Shown: positions 27,665-37,669, counted from the stretch's first letter. The stretch: DNA of 64,000 bases from Mycobacterium kansasii ATCC 12478 (GCF_000157895.3 NC_022663.1:5580001-5644000), one strand, 5' to 3'. A program made the numbers and translations. Notes: generated by a model not told the origin, from the letters alone.

Positions 27665-27879
27665 GTCAGAAGGAGTGCCGCTCTAGGTGTGCCAACCTGG
27701 CCAGAGCCCTGACTCATCTGTAGCTGTCTCGGAGGGTCTCCTTCTTTGTCCAACCGAACCCAATGGTCCCGGACAACCACTGCCGAAGCCGCATTCTGAG
27801 CGGCCATGTCAGATCCGATGGCCCGCAAATCGCCGGCCGCCGTTGCCAGGCTCTCCGGTTGAGTGCTGACAAAGGACAT
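27661..27879 (-). pseudogene. Truncated PE protein
   Basis: The first 36 residues are a good PE start (MSFVSTQPESLATAAGDLRA...AAQNAASAVVV). From there the sequence departs abruptly (RDHWVRLDKEGD...) and stops at 72 residues, against about 99-110 for a PE domain. No continuation of the PE core is seen in other frames, so this is a truncation by recombination or deletion rather than a simple frameshift. It lies 71 bases downstream of the second PPE gene and overlaps the DUF421 start. Confidence 0.75.
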
Positions 27880-27950
27880 TTCGACTCCTTTCGGGTTACG
27901 GCGCCTGATATCGACGGTGATTTCGGTGGTGTCATAGTTGGCCTGGCGCG

Positions 27951-29312
27951 TCATGGCGGGTGGCCTTCGGTGTAACGGCGCACCAGCGCAACGATTTCGC
28001 GTTCGAATCCGGTGAGGATCACGCTCTGTGAATCTTGGTCCGCCGCGGAGCCCGCGGTGAAATCCCGGCGGGCGGCATCGCCGGCCCGCTGGGTCGGCTG
28101 CCCTAAGGTTGCAGCAGTTCCGGAGCGGTAATCCTTGCGGCCACCGGGCTTGTCGCCGCGCGCTGCTGCCACCAGGCCGCCCCCGGCGGCACCGCCGAGG
28201 CCGGCGCCGGCCATGCCCGCGATCGGAAGAGCCGGGCCACCGGTTATGTCATGTATCGATGCGGCCGGGGCGGCGCTGAGCCCGGCGTCCCGCAACGCCG
28301 CCGTGAGCAGCCGGACCGGCGCGGCCGCAGTCCAACTGGGCGGCACCGCGAGCGCGCCAACAACATTCGCCTGCCCCACGCCCGCCTCAGCATTGCTGGC
28401 CGCCGAGCCTCCCGACAGCAGCCGGCTTCCCGAGCCTGACGTTGGTGCCGGCGGCGTTCGGGACTGTTGCCTCTGTTGCTGCTGCTCCTTTTGCTGGATG
28501 CTCTGTGACGTGAGTCCGATATTGGTTGACACCAAACCGATATTGGTCAGCACGACCGGGATCGCGGTCGCCGTCAGCGCTGCAGCGGTTCCCGAGACAG
28601 CGATGGAAAGCGCGGTCTCCAGCATTTTCAGCATCGACAACGGCGACGGTGGACTGGGCGCAGCCGCCATTGGCGAAGCAAGTCCCTGCAACGCCGCAGG
28701 CATGCTGGAGAGCAGCTGGGAGTGGCTGCCCGCAGCTGTGCTTGCCGCATGGGCGACCGCGCCGGCCTGGCCCGCCAGGCCGGCGGGGTTGGTGGTCGGC
28801 GGGGGAGCAGTAAACGGGGTCACCTTCGCCGCCGTTGCCGACGAGCTGGCGTAGCCGTACATCGCGGTCGCGTCCTGGGCCCACATTTCGCCGTATTGGG
28901 CTTCGGTGGCTGCGATCGCGGCCGTGTTCTGGCCAAAAAAGTTCGTGGTCACCAGCGCGGCCAGCTGTGCCCGGTTGGCGGCGATCACCGGCGGCGGCAC
29001 CGTCATCATGAACGCAGTCTCGAAGGCCGCCGCCGCGGCCTTGGCCTGCGTCGCGGTTTGTTCGGCTTGCGCCGAGGTGGCTGACAGCCACGCGATATAT
29101 GGTTCGGCTGCGCCCAGCATCGCAGCCGATGCCGGTCCCCGCCACCCCTGGCTTGTCAGCGCTGAGATCACCGCCTGGTAGACAGTGCCCATCGAGCGCA
29201 GTTCGGCGGCGATCATGTCCCAGGACGTAGCGGCGGCCATCATCGGTCCCGATCCGGGACCGGCATACATTCGGCCGGAATTGATCTCGGGCGGCAACGC
29301 CCCAAAATCCAT
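27951..29312 (-). CDS. PPE-SVP family protein
   Basis: 453 residues. The PPE domain (MDFGALPPEINSGRMYAGPG, WxG at 57-59) runs to about residue 165. It is followed by an Ala/Pro linker, a TNIGL repeat (256-267), a Gln/Arg-rich low-complexity run (273-284) and the SVP-type motif VVGALAVPPSW near 317-327. The C-terminal 60 residues are polar. It was probably exported by a type VII system. No PE gene is upstream; a truncated PE gene is downstream. The ATG three codons after the first candidate was chosen by family alignment. Confidence 0.87.
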   Translation of the reverse strand: MDFGALPPEINSGRMYAGPGSGPMMAAATSWDMIAAELRSMGTVYQAVISALTSQGWRGPASAAMLGAAEPYIAWLSATSAQAEQTATQAKAAAAAFETAFMMTVPPPVIAANRAQLAALVTTNFFGQNTAAIAATEAQYGEMWAQDATAMYGYASSSATAAKVTPFTAPPPTTNPAGLAGQAGAVAHAASTAAGSHSQLLSSMPAALQGLASPMAAAPSPPSPLSMLKMLETALSIAVSGTAAALTATAIPVVLTNIGLVSTNIGLTSQSIQQKEQQQQRQQSRTPPAPTSGSGSRLLSGGSAASNAEAGVGQANVVGALAVPPSWTAAAPVRLLTAALRDAGLSAAPAASIHDITGGPALPIAGMAGAGLGGAAGGGLVAAARGDKPGGRKDYRSGTAATLGQPTQRAGDAARRDFTAGSAADQDSQSVILTGFEREIVALVRRYTEGHPP

Positions 29313-30380
29313 TTTCTGCAACCTCCGGTTAGCAAATGGGCTGCGATTCGGTTCGGCGCATGCGGGCGAGCATCGTCTCCGCTACGTGATGGGAACGAAT
29401 CCATGGGTATATGACCGAAATTGGTTCTGGCCCAGGGTGTTTAAGTCACTGCGACAGTTTGCGTCCGACTTGGCGCCGAATGAGCTTGTGACTCGCCAGC
29501 CTTGTTGGTCGGTGAGGGAAACCGCTATGCGGGTAATGCAAACGGTGATAAGCGGCTCGGCAAAGCGAAGTGCTTGCGTTTGTCGACGGCGCAGAGGTCG
29601 CAGTTACTTCATGATCCGCGGTTACGCCATGGCCGGTGTTGCCGGCGCTGCAGATACCCTTCAACATTGCGGTTGTGTTGGACTCCGGCGCGCCACGGTG
29701 TTGGCGCCGAGCACCGAGAACCGGGATCGGCCGCTATCGTGCGCCGTACCTTTTCCACCGTCTTGCACACTGTCTGCCCCCATGCCCTATCGCTCGGCAC
29801 CGCGTGCAACCAGGGCAGCCGTGCTGCCTATGCGCGCTTCGGGTGAGGGAGATACCCGCCGACCGGCAGGCTAAACCGGTAAATTTCCAGCGCCGTCTCG
29901 TTGCAAGACCTGGCCGCTTGCTTCGACGTCGAATCTGTGGGCGCGCATGCGGTCGCGGCGCATGGGACGAATCGGACGGCGCGGCCGAGAGCCAAACTTG
30001 TGTTAACGAGGAGTTCGCAAACCGCACTGGTAGTCGTGACTGCCGATGCCGGCGACGCCGGATATCGATCCGGGGAGCGTTGCTCGCGGAGGTGGCCTTC
30101 TGACTGCTCGCGCTCGTGGCCAGCCTCCTGGACGTAGCTGACCGGCTGTCTACCCATCACGTCACGTTGCTGATCGTTCGTGCATTGACGCGGTGGGCAC
30201 GGCCGGTGCTGGGGCTCGGGAGCCTGACTCAACACCCATCGCCGGACTACGCGATCGAGCCTGGCAAACCCTTGCGCCGGTTTTCCTTGGGTGGCCTTCG
30301 GCGGCGTGCTGGTCGCGGCTGTCGCTGCTGTAGCGCGAAGTTCGTTGGTGTCCACCATATTTCCGGCATCGGCACAGCCG
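29313..30380. other. Intergenic stretch without a recognisable gene
   Basis: About 1.07 kb between PPE and arsB. Open frames exist on both strands (for example 29828-30358 minus and 29636-30103 plus), but their translations are Arg/Pro/Cys-rich or repetitive and resemble no family I know. The PPE promoter should lie at the left end. The right end abuts arsB and is probably the boundary of the PE/PPE insertion. Confidence 0.5.
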
Positions 30381-31667
30381 CTATCCGAGCACGAAGTAAC
30401 GCAGCCACAAGTAGACCGCTGCCACTGCTAGCGAGATCGTGGTGACCAGAATGCCTTTGCGGGTGAATTCCCAGAAGGAAATGGGAGTGCCTGCGCGCCG
30501 GGCGATTCCGAGCATGACGACGTTGGCGCTGGCCCCGACGGCGGTAAGATTGCCGCCGAAGTCGGCGCCCAGTGCCAGCGCCCACCACAGCACGTTGGAA
30601 TCGACCTGACCGGGCATCACCGTGACAAGTTCAGTGACGATCGGCGTCATCGTGGCGACATAAGGAATGTTGTCGATGATGCCGGACACCGGCGCTGACA
30701 CGCCGATGATCAGCATCACCGTAAGTAGTTCATTACCGCCAGTTAATTCGATCGCCCCGCGCGCCAGCTTCTCGACGATGCCGGTCTTCACCAATGCGCC
30801 GACCATGATGAACAAGCCGGCGAAGAACATCAGAGTTTCCCACTCGACGCTGGACAGGTAGTCCGAACCGTCCAGCCCCGAAATCACGATGAGGACGCCG
30901 GCGCCCAGCAACGCCACGACCGACGGCTGGATATGCAGCAGCGGGTGGGCGACGAAAGCGGTGAACACCGCTAGCAGGACGACGCCGGACTTGATGAGCA
31001 GCTTGCCGTCGCGGATCGCCTCGCGCTCGTTGAGCGACATCACATCGGCGACCCGGTCGGGCTTGACCGTAGCAGGACGAAACAGGCGGGGGAGCAGCGC
31101 GACGAAGACGATCAGCACCACGAGGACTACCGGCGCCATGTGCACCAGGAAGTCGTTGAACGACAGCCCCGCCCGGCTAGCGATGATGATGTTGGGCGGG
31201 TCGCCGACCAACGTCGCCGCGCCGCCGATGTTGGACGCGAAGACTTCGGCGATCAGAAACGGCGACGCGTCGATTGCCAGCCGGTCACACACCAGCAGCG
31301 TGACCGGAGCAATCAACAACACTGTGGTGACGTTGTCGAGCAAGGCCGACCCGAAAGCCATCACCAGCACCAGCAGAATCATGATGCGCAGCGGGGAGCC
31401 ATTCGCGCGTTTGACGGCCCAGATCGCGACGTATTCGAAAACACCGGTCTGCCGTAGGACGCTGACGATGATCATCATGCCCAGCAGGAGAAAGACGACG
31501 TCCCAGTCGATTCCGGTCTCGTGCGAGTAGAACGCGTCATGTGAGCGGACGACCCCGAGCGCGAGCATGATCGCCGCCCCCGACAGCGCTGCACGGGTCT
31601 TGCTCACCCGGTCACTGGCGATGAGCGCATAGGTGATGACGAACACCGTGACTGCGATGATGTTCAC
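30381..31667 (-). CDS. arsB1: ArsB/NhaD-type ion permease, second of a tandem pair
   Basis: 428-residue integral membrane protein of the ArsB/Nha/CitM superfamily with about 11-12 helices. It shows DNVTTVLLIAPVTLL, GDPPNIIIASRAGLSF and IIDNIPYVATMTPI. Length equals H37Rv ArsB1. The GTG start (VNIIAVTVF) follows GGTGGG. The substrate is annotated by homology as arsenite, but no ars regulator or reductase is nearby, so other anions or Na+/H+ exchange remain possible. It is downstream of arsA in one operon. Confidence 0.87.
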   Translation of the reverse strand: MNIIAVTVFVITYALIASDRVSKTRAALSGAAIMLALGVVRSHDAFYSHETGIDWDVVFLLLGMMIIVSVLRQTGVFEYVAIWAVKRANGSPLRIMILLVLVMAFGSALLDNVTTVLLIAPVTLLVCDRLAIDASPFLIAEVFASNIGGAATLVGDPPNIIIASRAGLSFNDFLVHMAPVVLVVLIVFVALLPRLFRPATVKPDRVADVMSLNEREAIRDGKLLIKSGVVLLAVFTAFVAHPLLHIQPSVVALLGAGVLIVISGLDGSDYLSSVEWETLMFFAGLFIMVGALVKTGIVEKLARGAIELTGGNELLTVMLIIGVSAPVSGIIDNIPYVATMTPIVTELVTVMPGQVDSNVLWWALALGADFGGNLTAVGASANVVMLGIARRAGTPISFWEFTRKGILVTTISLAVAAVYLWLRYFVLG

Positions 31668-31741
31668 GGGATGTCCCACCAATCCTCATGCGCGCCGCCC
31701 ATGGCGGCGTCAGCCCTAGCAGTACCCGGCGTAGGCACCGG

Positions 31742-33031
31742 TCAGCCCAACACGAAGTAGCGAACCCACAGGTAGATCGCCGCCAACGCGACCGAGACCG
31801 CGGTAACCACAACGCCTTTGCGGGTGAATTCCCAAAATGAGATAGGAGTGCCTGCGCGCCGGGCGATTCCGAGCATAACGACGTTGGCGCTGGCTCCCAC
31901 TGCGGTGAGGTTGCCTCCGAAGTCGGCGCCCAGGGCAAGTGCCCACCATAACGTGTCGGGGTTGATGTGACCGGGCATGACCGCGGCCAGCTCGGCGACA
32001 ATCGGCGTCATCGTCGCGACGTAGGGGATGTTGTCGATGATGCCGGACACGGGTGCTGAGATGCCGAGAATCAGGAATACGGTGGACAACTCGTTTCCTG
32101 CGGTCAAGTTGGTGGCCGCCCGCGCCAGCTCATAGACGACACCCGTTTTTACCAGGGCGCCGATCATGATGAACAGCCCGGCAAAGAAAAGCAGTGTTTC
32201 CCATTCGACGCTGGATAGATAATCGGACCGCTCCAGCCCGGAGATCACCACCAGGATGCCGGCCCCCACCAGCGCCACCATGGATGGTTTCATATGCAGT
32301 GCCGAATTTGCGACGAAGGCCGTGAACACCGCCACGAGGACGACACCACACTTGATCAGCAGCCTGTGATCGCGAATGGCTTCCTTTTCTTCCAACGACA
32401 TGACGTCGCCGATCCGCGTGGGATCGGCGGTAAATGCGCCGGGAAACAGGCGCGGCACGAGAAGGATGAACGCCGCTAGCACGATTATTACGATCGGGGC
32501 CAGATTGATCAGGAAGTCGTTGAACGAAAGCCCGCCCTTGCTGGCGATGACGATGTTGGGGGGGTCGCCGACCAATGTCGCGGTGCCGCCGATGTTCGAT
32601 GCGAACGCTTCGGCCATCAAGAACGGGTTCGCGTTGATCGCCAACCGGTCGCACACCAGCAGGGTCACCGGGGCGATCAGCAAGACCGTGGTGACGTTGT
32701 CCAGCATCGCTGATGCGATCGCAGTGACCACCACTAACAGGATCATGATGCGCACGGGCGAGCCGCCGGCCCGTTTGGCCGCCCAGATTGCGATGTATTC
32801 GAACACCCCGGTCTGCCGCAGCACGCTGACGATGATCATCATCCCCAGCAGCAAAAAGATGACGTCCCAATCGATTCCGGTCTCGTGAGAATAGAAGACA
32901 TCTTCGGAATTGATGACGGGTAGGGCAACCACGATCGCCGCACCGGCCAGCGCTACCAGCGTCTTGTTGATGCGTTCGCTGGCGATCAGTGCATAGGCGA
33001 CCACAAATACACAGACCGCGATGACACTCAT
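31742..33031 (-). CDS. arsA: ArsB/NhaD-type ion permease, first of a tandem pair
   Basis: 429 residues, the same architecture as its downstream neighbour and clearly a tandem duplicate. It shows YSHETGIDWDVIFLLLGMMI, GDPPNIVIASKGG and ISGLERSDYLSSVEWETL. Despite the H37Rv gene name arsA, this is a membrane permease and not the ArsA ATPase; no Walker motifs are present. The C-terminal 50 residues are nearly identical to those of the second permease. Confidence 0.87.
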   Translation of the reverse strand: MSVIAVCVFVVAYALIASERINKTLVALAGAAIVVALPVINSEDVFYSHETGIDWDVIFLLLGMMIIVSVLRQTGVFEYIAIWAAKRAGGSPVRIMILLVVVTAIASAMLDNVTTVLLIAPVTLLVCDRLAINANPFLMAEAFASNIGGTATLVGDPPNIVIASKGGLSFNDFLINLAPIVIIVLAAFILLVPRLFPGAFTADPTRIGDVMSLEEKEAIRDHRLLIKCGVVLVAVFTAFVANSALHMKPSMVALVGAGILVVISGLERSDYLSSVEWETLLFFAGLFIMIGALVKTGVVYELARAATNLTAGNELSTVFLILGISAPVSGIIDNIPYVATMTPIVAELAAVMPGHINPDTLWWALALGADFGGNLTAVGASANVVMLGIARRAGTPISFWEFTRKGVVVTAVSVALAAIYLWVRYFVLG

Positions 33032-33086
33032 CGGGTGGTCACCTGTGTGGGCGCCGGGACACCGCTTATCGCCGAAACCTTCGAGA

Positions 33087-33581
33087 TCAACGCTTCAGCG
33101 CCGCTGCCAGGAGGCGCGATGCCGTGATCACCCCGAGCAGCCTGCGGTCTTTGACCACCGGGAGGAGCGGGCTGCGCAGCCGAGCCATTATTGCGGCCAC
33201 CTCGATGATGGTGTCGTCGGCATTGACCGGAGGGACGTCGACCAGGTGGTCCGGCAACACGTCGCGGACTGTCTTGCCGCTCAACTTCTCCGCACAGCGG
33301 TCAGCCATCGATTCGTTGAGCACGCCGGCCAGCGAAGGATCGTCCTGGACGTAGCGGGGCACGATGAAGCGCACGACTTGGGAGGCCGGCAGTACCGCGT
33401 ACGGTTTTCCTGAGGGCTTGGTGACCAAGAGCCCGGGCAGGCGATGCTCCGCGAGCATGCGGGCAGCATCCAGCGCGCTCGAATTGACGTCGACTACCGG
33501 AAAATCTTCAGCGATGTCCTCGGCGCGCATATGCCGACGATACGTCGGTGTCGGGGTCGCGGTCAGCCTAGCTGTGGTCAT
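33087..33581 (-). CDS. CBS-domain pair protein
   Basis: The 164 residues contain two CBS motifs (about 24-75 and 103-160), with LPGLLVTKPSGKPYAVLP and SPLLPVVKDRRLLGVITASRL. Such pairs bind adenine nucleotides and regulate partners. Position and length match Rv2683. GAAGGAA precedes the ATG. It is 55 bases upstream of the arsA start on the same strand, so it may sense an adenylate signal for the permeases, which is inference from context. Confidence 0.85.
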   Translation of the reverse strand: MTTARLTATPTPTYRRHMRAEDIAEDFPVVDVNSSALDAARMLAEHRLPGLLVTKPSGKPYAVLPASQVVRFIVPRYVQDDPSLAGVLNESMADRCAEKLSGKTVRDVLPDHLVDVPPVNADDTIIEVAAIMARLRSPLLPVVKDRRLLGVITASRLLAAALKR

Positions 33582-33737
33582 GGCGTTCCTTCGTGTCGTA
33601 GGTACCACTCCACGCCGACCAGGCTTCCCGGCTCACCGGTGACCGACGGTACCAAGTGCTCAGCCCATTCAGTGGCGCGGGTTCGGCGGCGAGCGATCAC
33701 GAGGGCTAACTGGGCCCTTGCTGCGTACACTGGCGGG

Positions 33738-35678
33738 ATGCTGCAACAGATCCGTGGGCCCGCCGATCTGCAGCACCTCTCCCAGGCCCAGCTACGGGAG
33801 CTGGCCCAGGAGATCCGTGAGTTTCTGATCCACAAGGTGGCCGCCACCGGGGGACACCTCGGACCCAACCTGGGGGTCGTGGAACTGACGTTGGCGCTGC
33901 ATCGGGTGTTCGATTCGCCGCACGACCCGATCATTTTCGACACGGGTCACCAGGCCTACGTCCACAAGATGCTCACCGGACGCGCCCAGGATTTCGAAAG
34001 CCTGCGCAAGAAGGGTGGGTTGTCGGGGTATCCGTGCCGTGCCGAAAGCGAACACGACTGGGTCGAGTCCAGCCATGCCAGCGCGGCGCTGTCGTATGCC
34101 GACGGCCTGGCCAAGGCTTTCGAGTTGACCGGGCACCGCAATCGGCACGTGGTCGCGGTGGTGGGTGACGGCGCGCTCACTGGCGGCATGTGCTGGGAGG
34201 CGCTGAACAATATCGCGGGGTCGCACCGGCCGGTGATCATCGTGGTCAACGACAACGGCCGCAGCTACGCCCCGACCATCGGCGGCGTCGCCGATCATCT
34301 CGCCACCCTGCGGCTGCAGCCGGCCTACGAGCAGATGCTGGAGAAGGGCCGCGACGTGGTGCGTGCGGTGCCGCTGGTCGGTGAGGTCTGCTACCACTTC
34401 CTGCACAGCGTCAAAGCCGGCATCAAGGACTCCCTGTCACCGCAGCTGATGTTCACCGACCTCGGGCTGAAGTATGTCGGCCCGGTCGACGGTCATGACG
34501 AACGCTCGGTGGAGGTCGCGCTGCGCAAGGCCCGCGGATTTGGCCGACCGGTGATCGTGCATGTCGTCACCCGCAAGGGAATGGGCTATGCCCCGGCCGA
34601 AGCCGACGAGGCCGAGCAGATGCACTCCACCGTTCCGATCGACCCGGTGACCGGGCAGGCCACCAAGATGGCCGGCCCGGGCTGGACGGCAACGTTCTCC
34701 GACGCGCTGATCGGTTACGGCACAAAGCGGCGTGACATCGTCGCCATCACCGCGGCCATGCCGGGACCCACCGGCCTGACCGCGTTCGGGCAGCGCTTTC
34801 CCGACCGGTTGTTCGACGTCGGCATCGCCGAACAGCACGCGATCACCTCGGCCGCCGGGCTGGCGATGGGCGGCATGCACCCCGTGGTCGCCATCTATTC
34901 GACGTTCCTGAACCGCGCGTTCGACCAGATCATGATGGATGTGGCGCTGCACAAGCTGCCGGTCACCATGGTGCTGGACCGCGCCGGTGTCACCGGCTCG
35001 GATGGCCCCAGCCACAACGGCATGTGGGATCTGTCGATGCTCAACATCGTGCCCGGCATTCGGGTGGCCGCGCCCCGTGACGCCACCCGGCTGCGCGAAG
35101 AACTCGGTGAGGCACTCGACGTCACCGACGGCCCGACGGCCTTGCGGTTCCCGAAAGGTGATGTCGGCGAGGATATTCCGGCCCTGGAGCGGCGAGCCGG
35201 AGTGGACGTGCTCGCGGTGCCGGCCGAGGGCCTGAACCACGATGTGCTGCTGGTGGCGGTGGGCCCGCTGGCCGCGATGGCGCTGGCGGTGGCCAAGCGG
35301 CTGCACAACCAGGGCATCGGGGTGACGGTGATCGATCCGCGATGGGTGCTGCCGGTGCCCGACGGCGTTCGCGAGCTGGCGGTGCGCCACAAGCTGCTGG
35401 TCACGCTGGAGGACAACGGGGTCAATGGCGGCGTGGGCTCGGCGGTGTCGGCCGCGTTGCGGCGTGCGGAGATCGACGTGCCGTGCCGCGACGTCGGGCT
35501 GCCGCAGGAGTTCTTCGATCACGCGTCACGAGGTGAGGTGCTGGCCGATCTGGGGCTGACCGACCAGGATGTGGCCCGCCGCATCACCGGCTGGGTCGCC
35601 GCGCTGGGTACCTCGGACGCCGGTGGGTACGGTCGGTCTCTCGGGACGGCGTCGGAGATCAGGGAGCGTCTCGACTAG
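33738..35678 (+). CDS. dxs: 1-deoxy-D-xylulose-5-phosphate synthase
   Basis: DXS condenses pyruvate and glyceraldehyde-3-phosphate with thiamine diphosphate in the first step of the MEP isoprenoid pathway. The 646 residues show the ThDP/Mg motif GDGALTGGMCWEALNNIA...NDN, the DVGIAEQHA catalytic glutamate region and the C-terminal transketolase domain (VIDPRWVLPVP, LEDNGVNGGVGS). The ATG (MLQQIRGPAD) gives a length close to H37Rv Dxs1. Its last bases overlap the convergent RNase D-like gene. Confidence 0.95.
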   Translation: MLQQIRGPADLQHLSQAQLRELAQEIREFLIHKVAATGGHLGPNLGVVELTLALHRVFDSPHDPIIFDTGHQAYVHKMLTGRAQDFESLRKKGGLSGYPCRAESEHDWVESSHASAALSYADGLAKAFELTGHRNRHVVAVVGDGALTGGMCWEALNNIAGSHRPVIIVVNDNGRSYAPTIGGVADHLATLRLQPAYEQMLEKGRDVVRAVPLVGEVCYHFLHSVKAGIKDSLSPQLMFTDLGLKYVGPVDGHDERSVEVALRKARGFGRPVIVHVVTRKGMGYAPAEADEAEQMHSTVPIDPVTGQATKMAGPGWTATFSDALIGYGTKRRDIVAITAAMPGPTGLTAFGQRFPDRLFDVGIAEQHAITSAAGLAMGGMHPVVAIYSTFLNRAFDQIMMDVALHKLPVTMVLDRAGVTGSDGPSHNGMWDLSMLNIVPGIRVAAPRDATRLREELGEALDVTDGPTALRFPKGDVGEDIPALERRAGVDVLAVPAEGLNHDVLLVAVGPLAAMALAVAKRLHNQGIGVTVIDPRWVLPVPDGVRELAVRHKLLVTLEDNGVNGGVGSAVSAALRRAEIDVPCRDVGLPQEFFDHASRGEVLADLGLTDQDVARRITGWVAALGTSDAGGYGRSLGTASEIRERLD

Positions 35679-36976
35679 GGACTGTCGCCGTCGGGTTGGG
35701 CATTGGCCCGGGTTATCGCCGCGGCCATCGCCGGCACCACCAGTCGGCGCTGCCATGCCCGCGCATGGCCGGCCCGCAGGAACTCGTCGATCGCGTCGGC
35801 GGCGCCCTGCCGGGGACCCGCCCACTCCCAGCACAGCCGTCGCACCAACTCGGGCGAGACCAGGTTTTCCGTCGGCACCCCCACCCGCTGCGACAGTTCC
35901 GCCAGCGCCGCCCGGACCGCCTCCAACCGGGCGGCCGCCTCCGGTTTCCGCCTGCTCCACCGCGCGGGTAGCGGCGGCCCGTTGGCCGATTCGGTCACCT
36001 CGGGTGGATTCTGGTTTTCTCGGGCCGCTTCCAGCGCCGCCAGCCACGTCGCGGCATTGCGACGCTGCTTGCGTCCGCCGAACACCGGCAAAGCGATGAG
36101 GTCCTCGACCGATCTCGGGTCGGCGATGGCTGCGTCGATGATGGCCGAGTCCGGCAGGATCCGGCGCGGCGCGATGTCGCGCAGTTGGGCAATCCGGTCT
36201 CGGGCCAGCCACAGCTCGCGAACCGCGGCCAACCCTCGGCGGTCACGCACCTTGTGGATACCGGAGGTTCGCCGCCAGCGGTCCGGCCGCGCGGAAACCG
36301 CGGACGACCTCGATTCGTATGTCCGTAGATGCTCGAATTCCTCTGCGGCCCAACCGGTTTTGCCTTGTTCGGTCAGCACCTGCGAGATCGCTGCGCGCAG
36401 CTCGATCAGCAGTTCGACGTCGAGGGCGGCATAGTTCAGCCAGGCCGGTGGCAGTGGACGCTTGGACCAGTCGGCCGCGCCGTGGCCCTTGGCCAGCCCC
36501 AGACCCAGCAATCGCTCGACCATGGTCGCCAAGTTCACCCGATCGAACCCGGCCAGGCGTCCGGCGAGCTCGGTGTCGTAGAGCGCCGACGGCCGCATGC
36601 CGACCTCGGCCAGACACGGCAGGTCCTGATCGGCGGAGTGCAGAATCCACTCGTCTTGCCGGAGCACCTCGGCGACCGGCTGCAGCGCGGTCGCCGGCTC
36701 GCCGCCGTGGCTGACCGGATCGATCAGCACGGTGCCGGCGCCGGCCCGACGGATCTGGATCAGATAGGCCCGGTTGGAGTAGCGAAAACCCGACGCCCGC
36801 TCGGCGTCCACCGCAAAGGGCCCGCGGCCGCGATCCAAGAGCTCCGCGGCGGCTTCGATCTGGCCGACGGTCACCGAGAGGTCCGGCATCCCGCTCGCCG
36901 GCCGCAGCAACGGCGTCGGCCCGGATGCCGTGGTGCCCGACGGTTCAGTCTCCGCGGGAGACGGGTCGGGGCACAT
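35675..36976 (-). CDS. RNase D-like 3'-5' exonuclease with HRDC domain
   Basis: 433 residues. A DEDD exonuclease domain (about 35-215) is seen through FAVDAERASGF (the DxE pair), LHSADQDLPCL and WLNYAALDVELL (the YxxxD motif). An HRDC domain (about 240-320) and a further helical domain follow. It matches Rv2681 and probably trims stable RNA 3' ends. It overlaps the dxs 3' end by four bases and the DUF3000 gene lies immediately upstream. Confidence 0.88.
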   Translation of the reverse strand: MCPDPSPAETEPSGTTASGPTPLLRPASGMPDLSVTVGQIEAAAELLDRGRGPFAVDAERASGFRYSNRAYLIQIRRAGAGTVLIDPVSHGGEPATALQPVAEVLRQDEWILHSADQDLPCLAEVGMRPSALYDTELAGRLAGFDRVNLATMVERLLGLGLAKGHGAADWSKRPLPPAWLNYAALDVELLIELRAAISQVLTEQGKTGWAAEEFEHLRTYESRSSAVSARPDRWRRTSGIHKVRDRRGLAAVRELWLARDRIAQLRDIAPRRILPDSAIIDAAIADPRSVEDLIALPVFGGRKQRRNAATWLAALEAARENQNPPEVTESANGPPLPARWSRRKPEAAARLEAVRAALAELSQRVGVPTENLVSPELVRRLCWEWAGPRQGAADAIDEFLRAGHARAWQRRLVVPAMAAAITRANAQPDGDSP

Positions 36977-36977
36977 G

Positions 36978-37559
36978 TCAGGCGCGTGACCGCGAGCTCA
37001 GGTCGACGACCCCGGCTGGGGGTAGGCCCGCGGCATGCTCGAGAACATCGCAGAACGCCTCGACGTGGCTGCCCACCTCGGGCGTGGTCGCCGTCCACGA
37101 CGCCCGCAGCTCGAGCTGATGGGCGCGCGGCGGTCCGGAAATGTCGCCGTAGCGCACCGATGTGGTGGCGGTGACGGTGCCGCCCAGGGCGGTCATGTGC
37201 TCGGTGCGCGACTCGAGCGCCTCCACCAGCCAGCTCCACGCCACCTCGGGCAGCAACGGATCGATGGCTTCCTGTGAGTCCAGGTCGGCCTGGATGTAGG
37301 CGACCAGGCGAATGGTGCCGTCCCAGGCGTCGGAGCCCTCCGGGTCGTAGAGCAGGATGAGCCGGCCGAACGCGTCACCCTCGGACCGCTCGGGGACGAT
37401 GTCGAGATCGGGATGTTTTACCTCCGCGCCCAGCGCGTAGCTGTAGGGCGCCAGCCGCTGCGGCGGACGGATAGGACCGAGTTCGATCTCCGGGCGCACG
37501 GTGACAGCGTTCATGGCCGCGACCGCTTCGCGGAAGGGGGCCGGTTCGGCTGCGGTCAC
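36978..37559 (-). CDS. DUF3000 domain-containing protein
   Basis: A soluble, actinobacteria-specific family of unknown function, corresponding to Rv2680. The GTG start giving VTAAEPAPF (193 residues) was chosen. The open frame continues 36 codons upstream, but that stretch is Arg-rich and overlaps a GAGCGGAGC-type interspersed motif. Conserved features are GAEVKHPDLDIVPERSEGD and LLYDPEGSDAWDG. One base separates it from the downstream RNase D-like gene, so they are co-transcribed. Confidence 0.8.
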   Translation of the reverse strand: MTAAEPAPFREAVAAMNAVTVRPEIELGPIRPPQRLAPYSYALGAEVKHPDLDIVPERSEGDAFGRLILLYDPEGSDAWDGTIRLVAYIQADLDSQEAIDPLLPEVAWSWLVEALESRTEHMTALGGTVTATTSVRYGDISGPPRAHQLELRASWTATTPEVGSHVEAFCDVLEHAAGLPPAGVVDLSSRSRA

Positions 37560-37669
37560 GAGCTCCGCTCCTGCTTGTCGCTGCGCTCCGCTGTGTCGTC
37601 GGCGCGGGTCACAAAATCCGACGGTAGACCTAACGTCCGACACGCGCAGACAGGCGCGCCGAATCATGC

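Noticed and set aside
29828..30358. 176-codon frame on the minus strand downstream of arsB
   Set aside because: Low-complexity N-terminus, many Cys/Arg/Pro, no recognisable fold; kept only as part of the empty stretch.
34437..35522. 361-codon frame antisense to dxs
   Set aside because: Shadow of a highly conserved gene; no independent start context.
37560..37640. GAGCTCCGCTCCTGCTTGTC-type motif near the DUF3000 start as a repeat array
   Set aside because: Only one or two partial copies; common interspersed motif in mycobacteria and not an array here.
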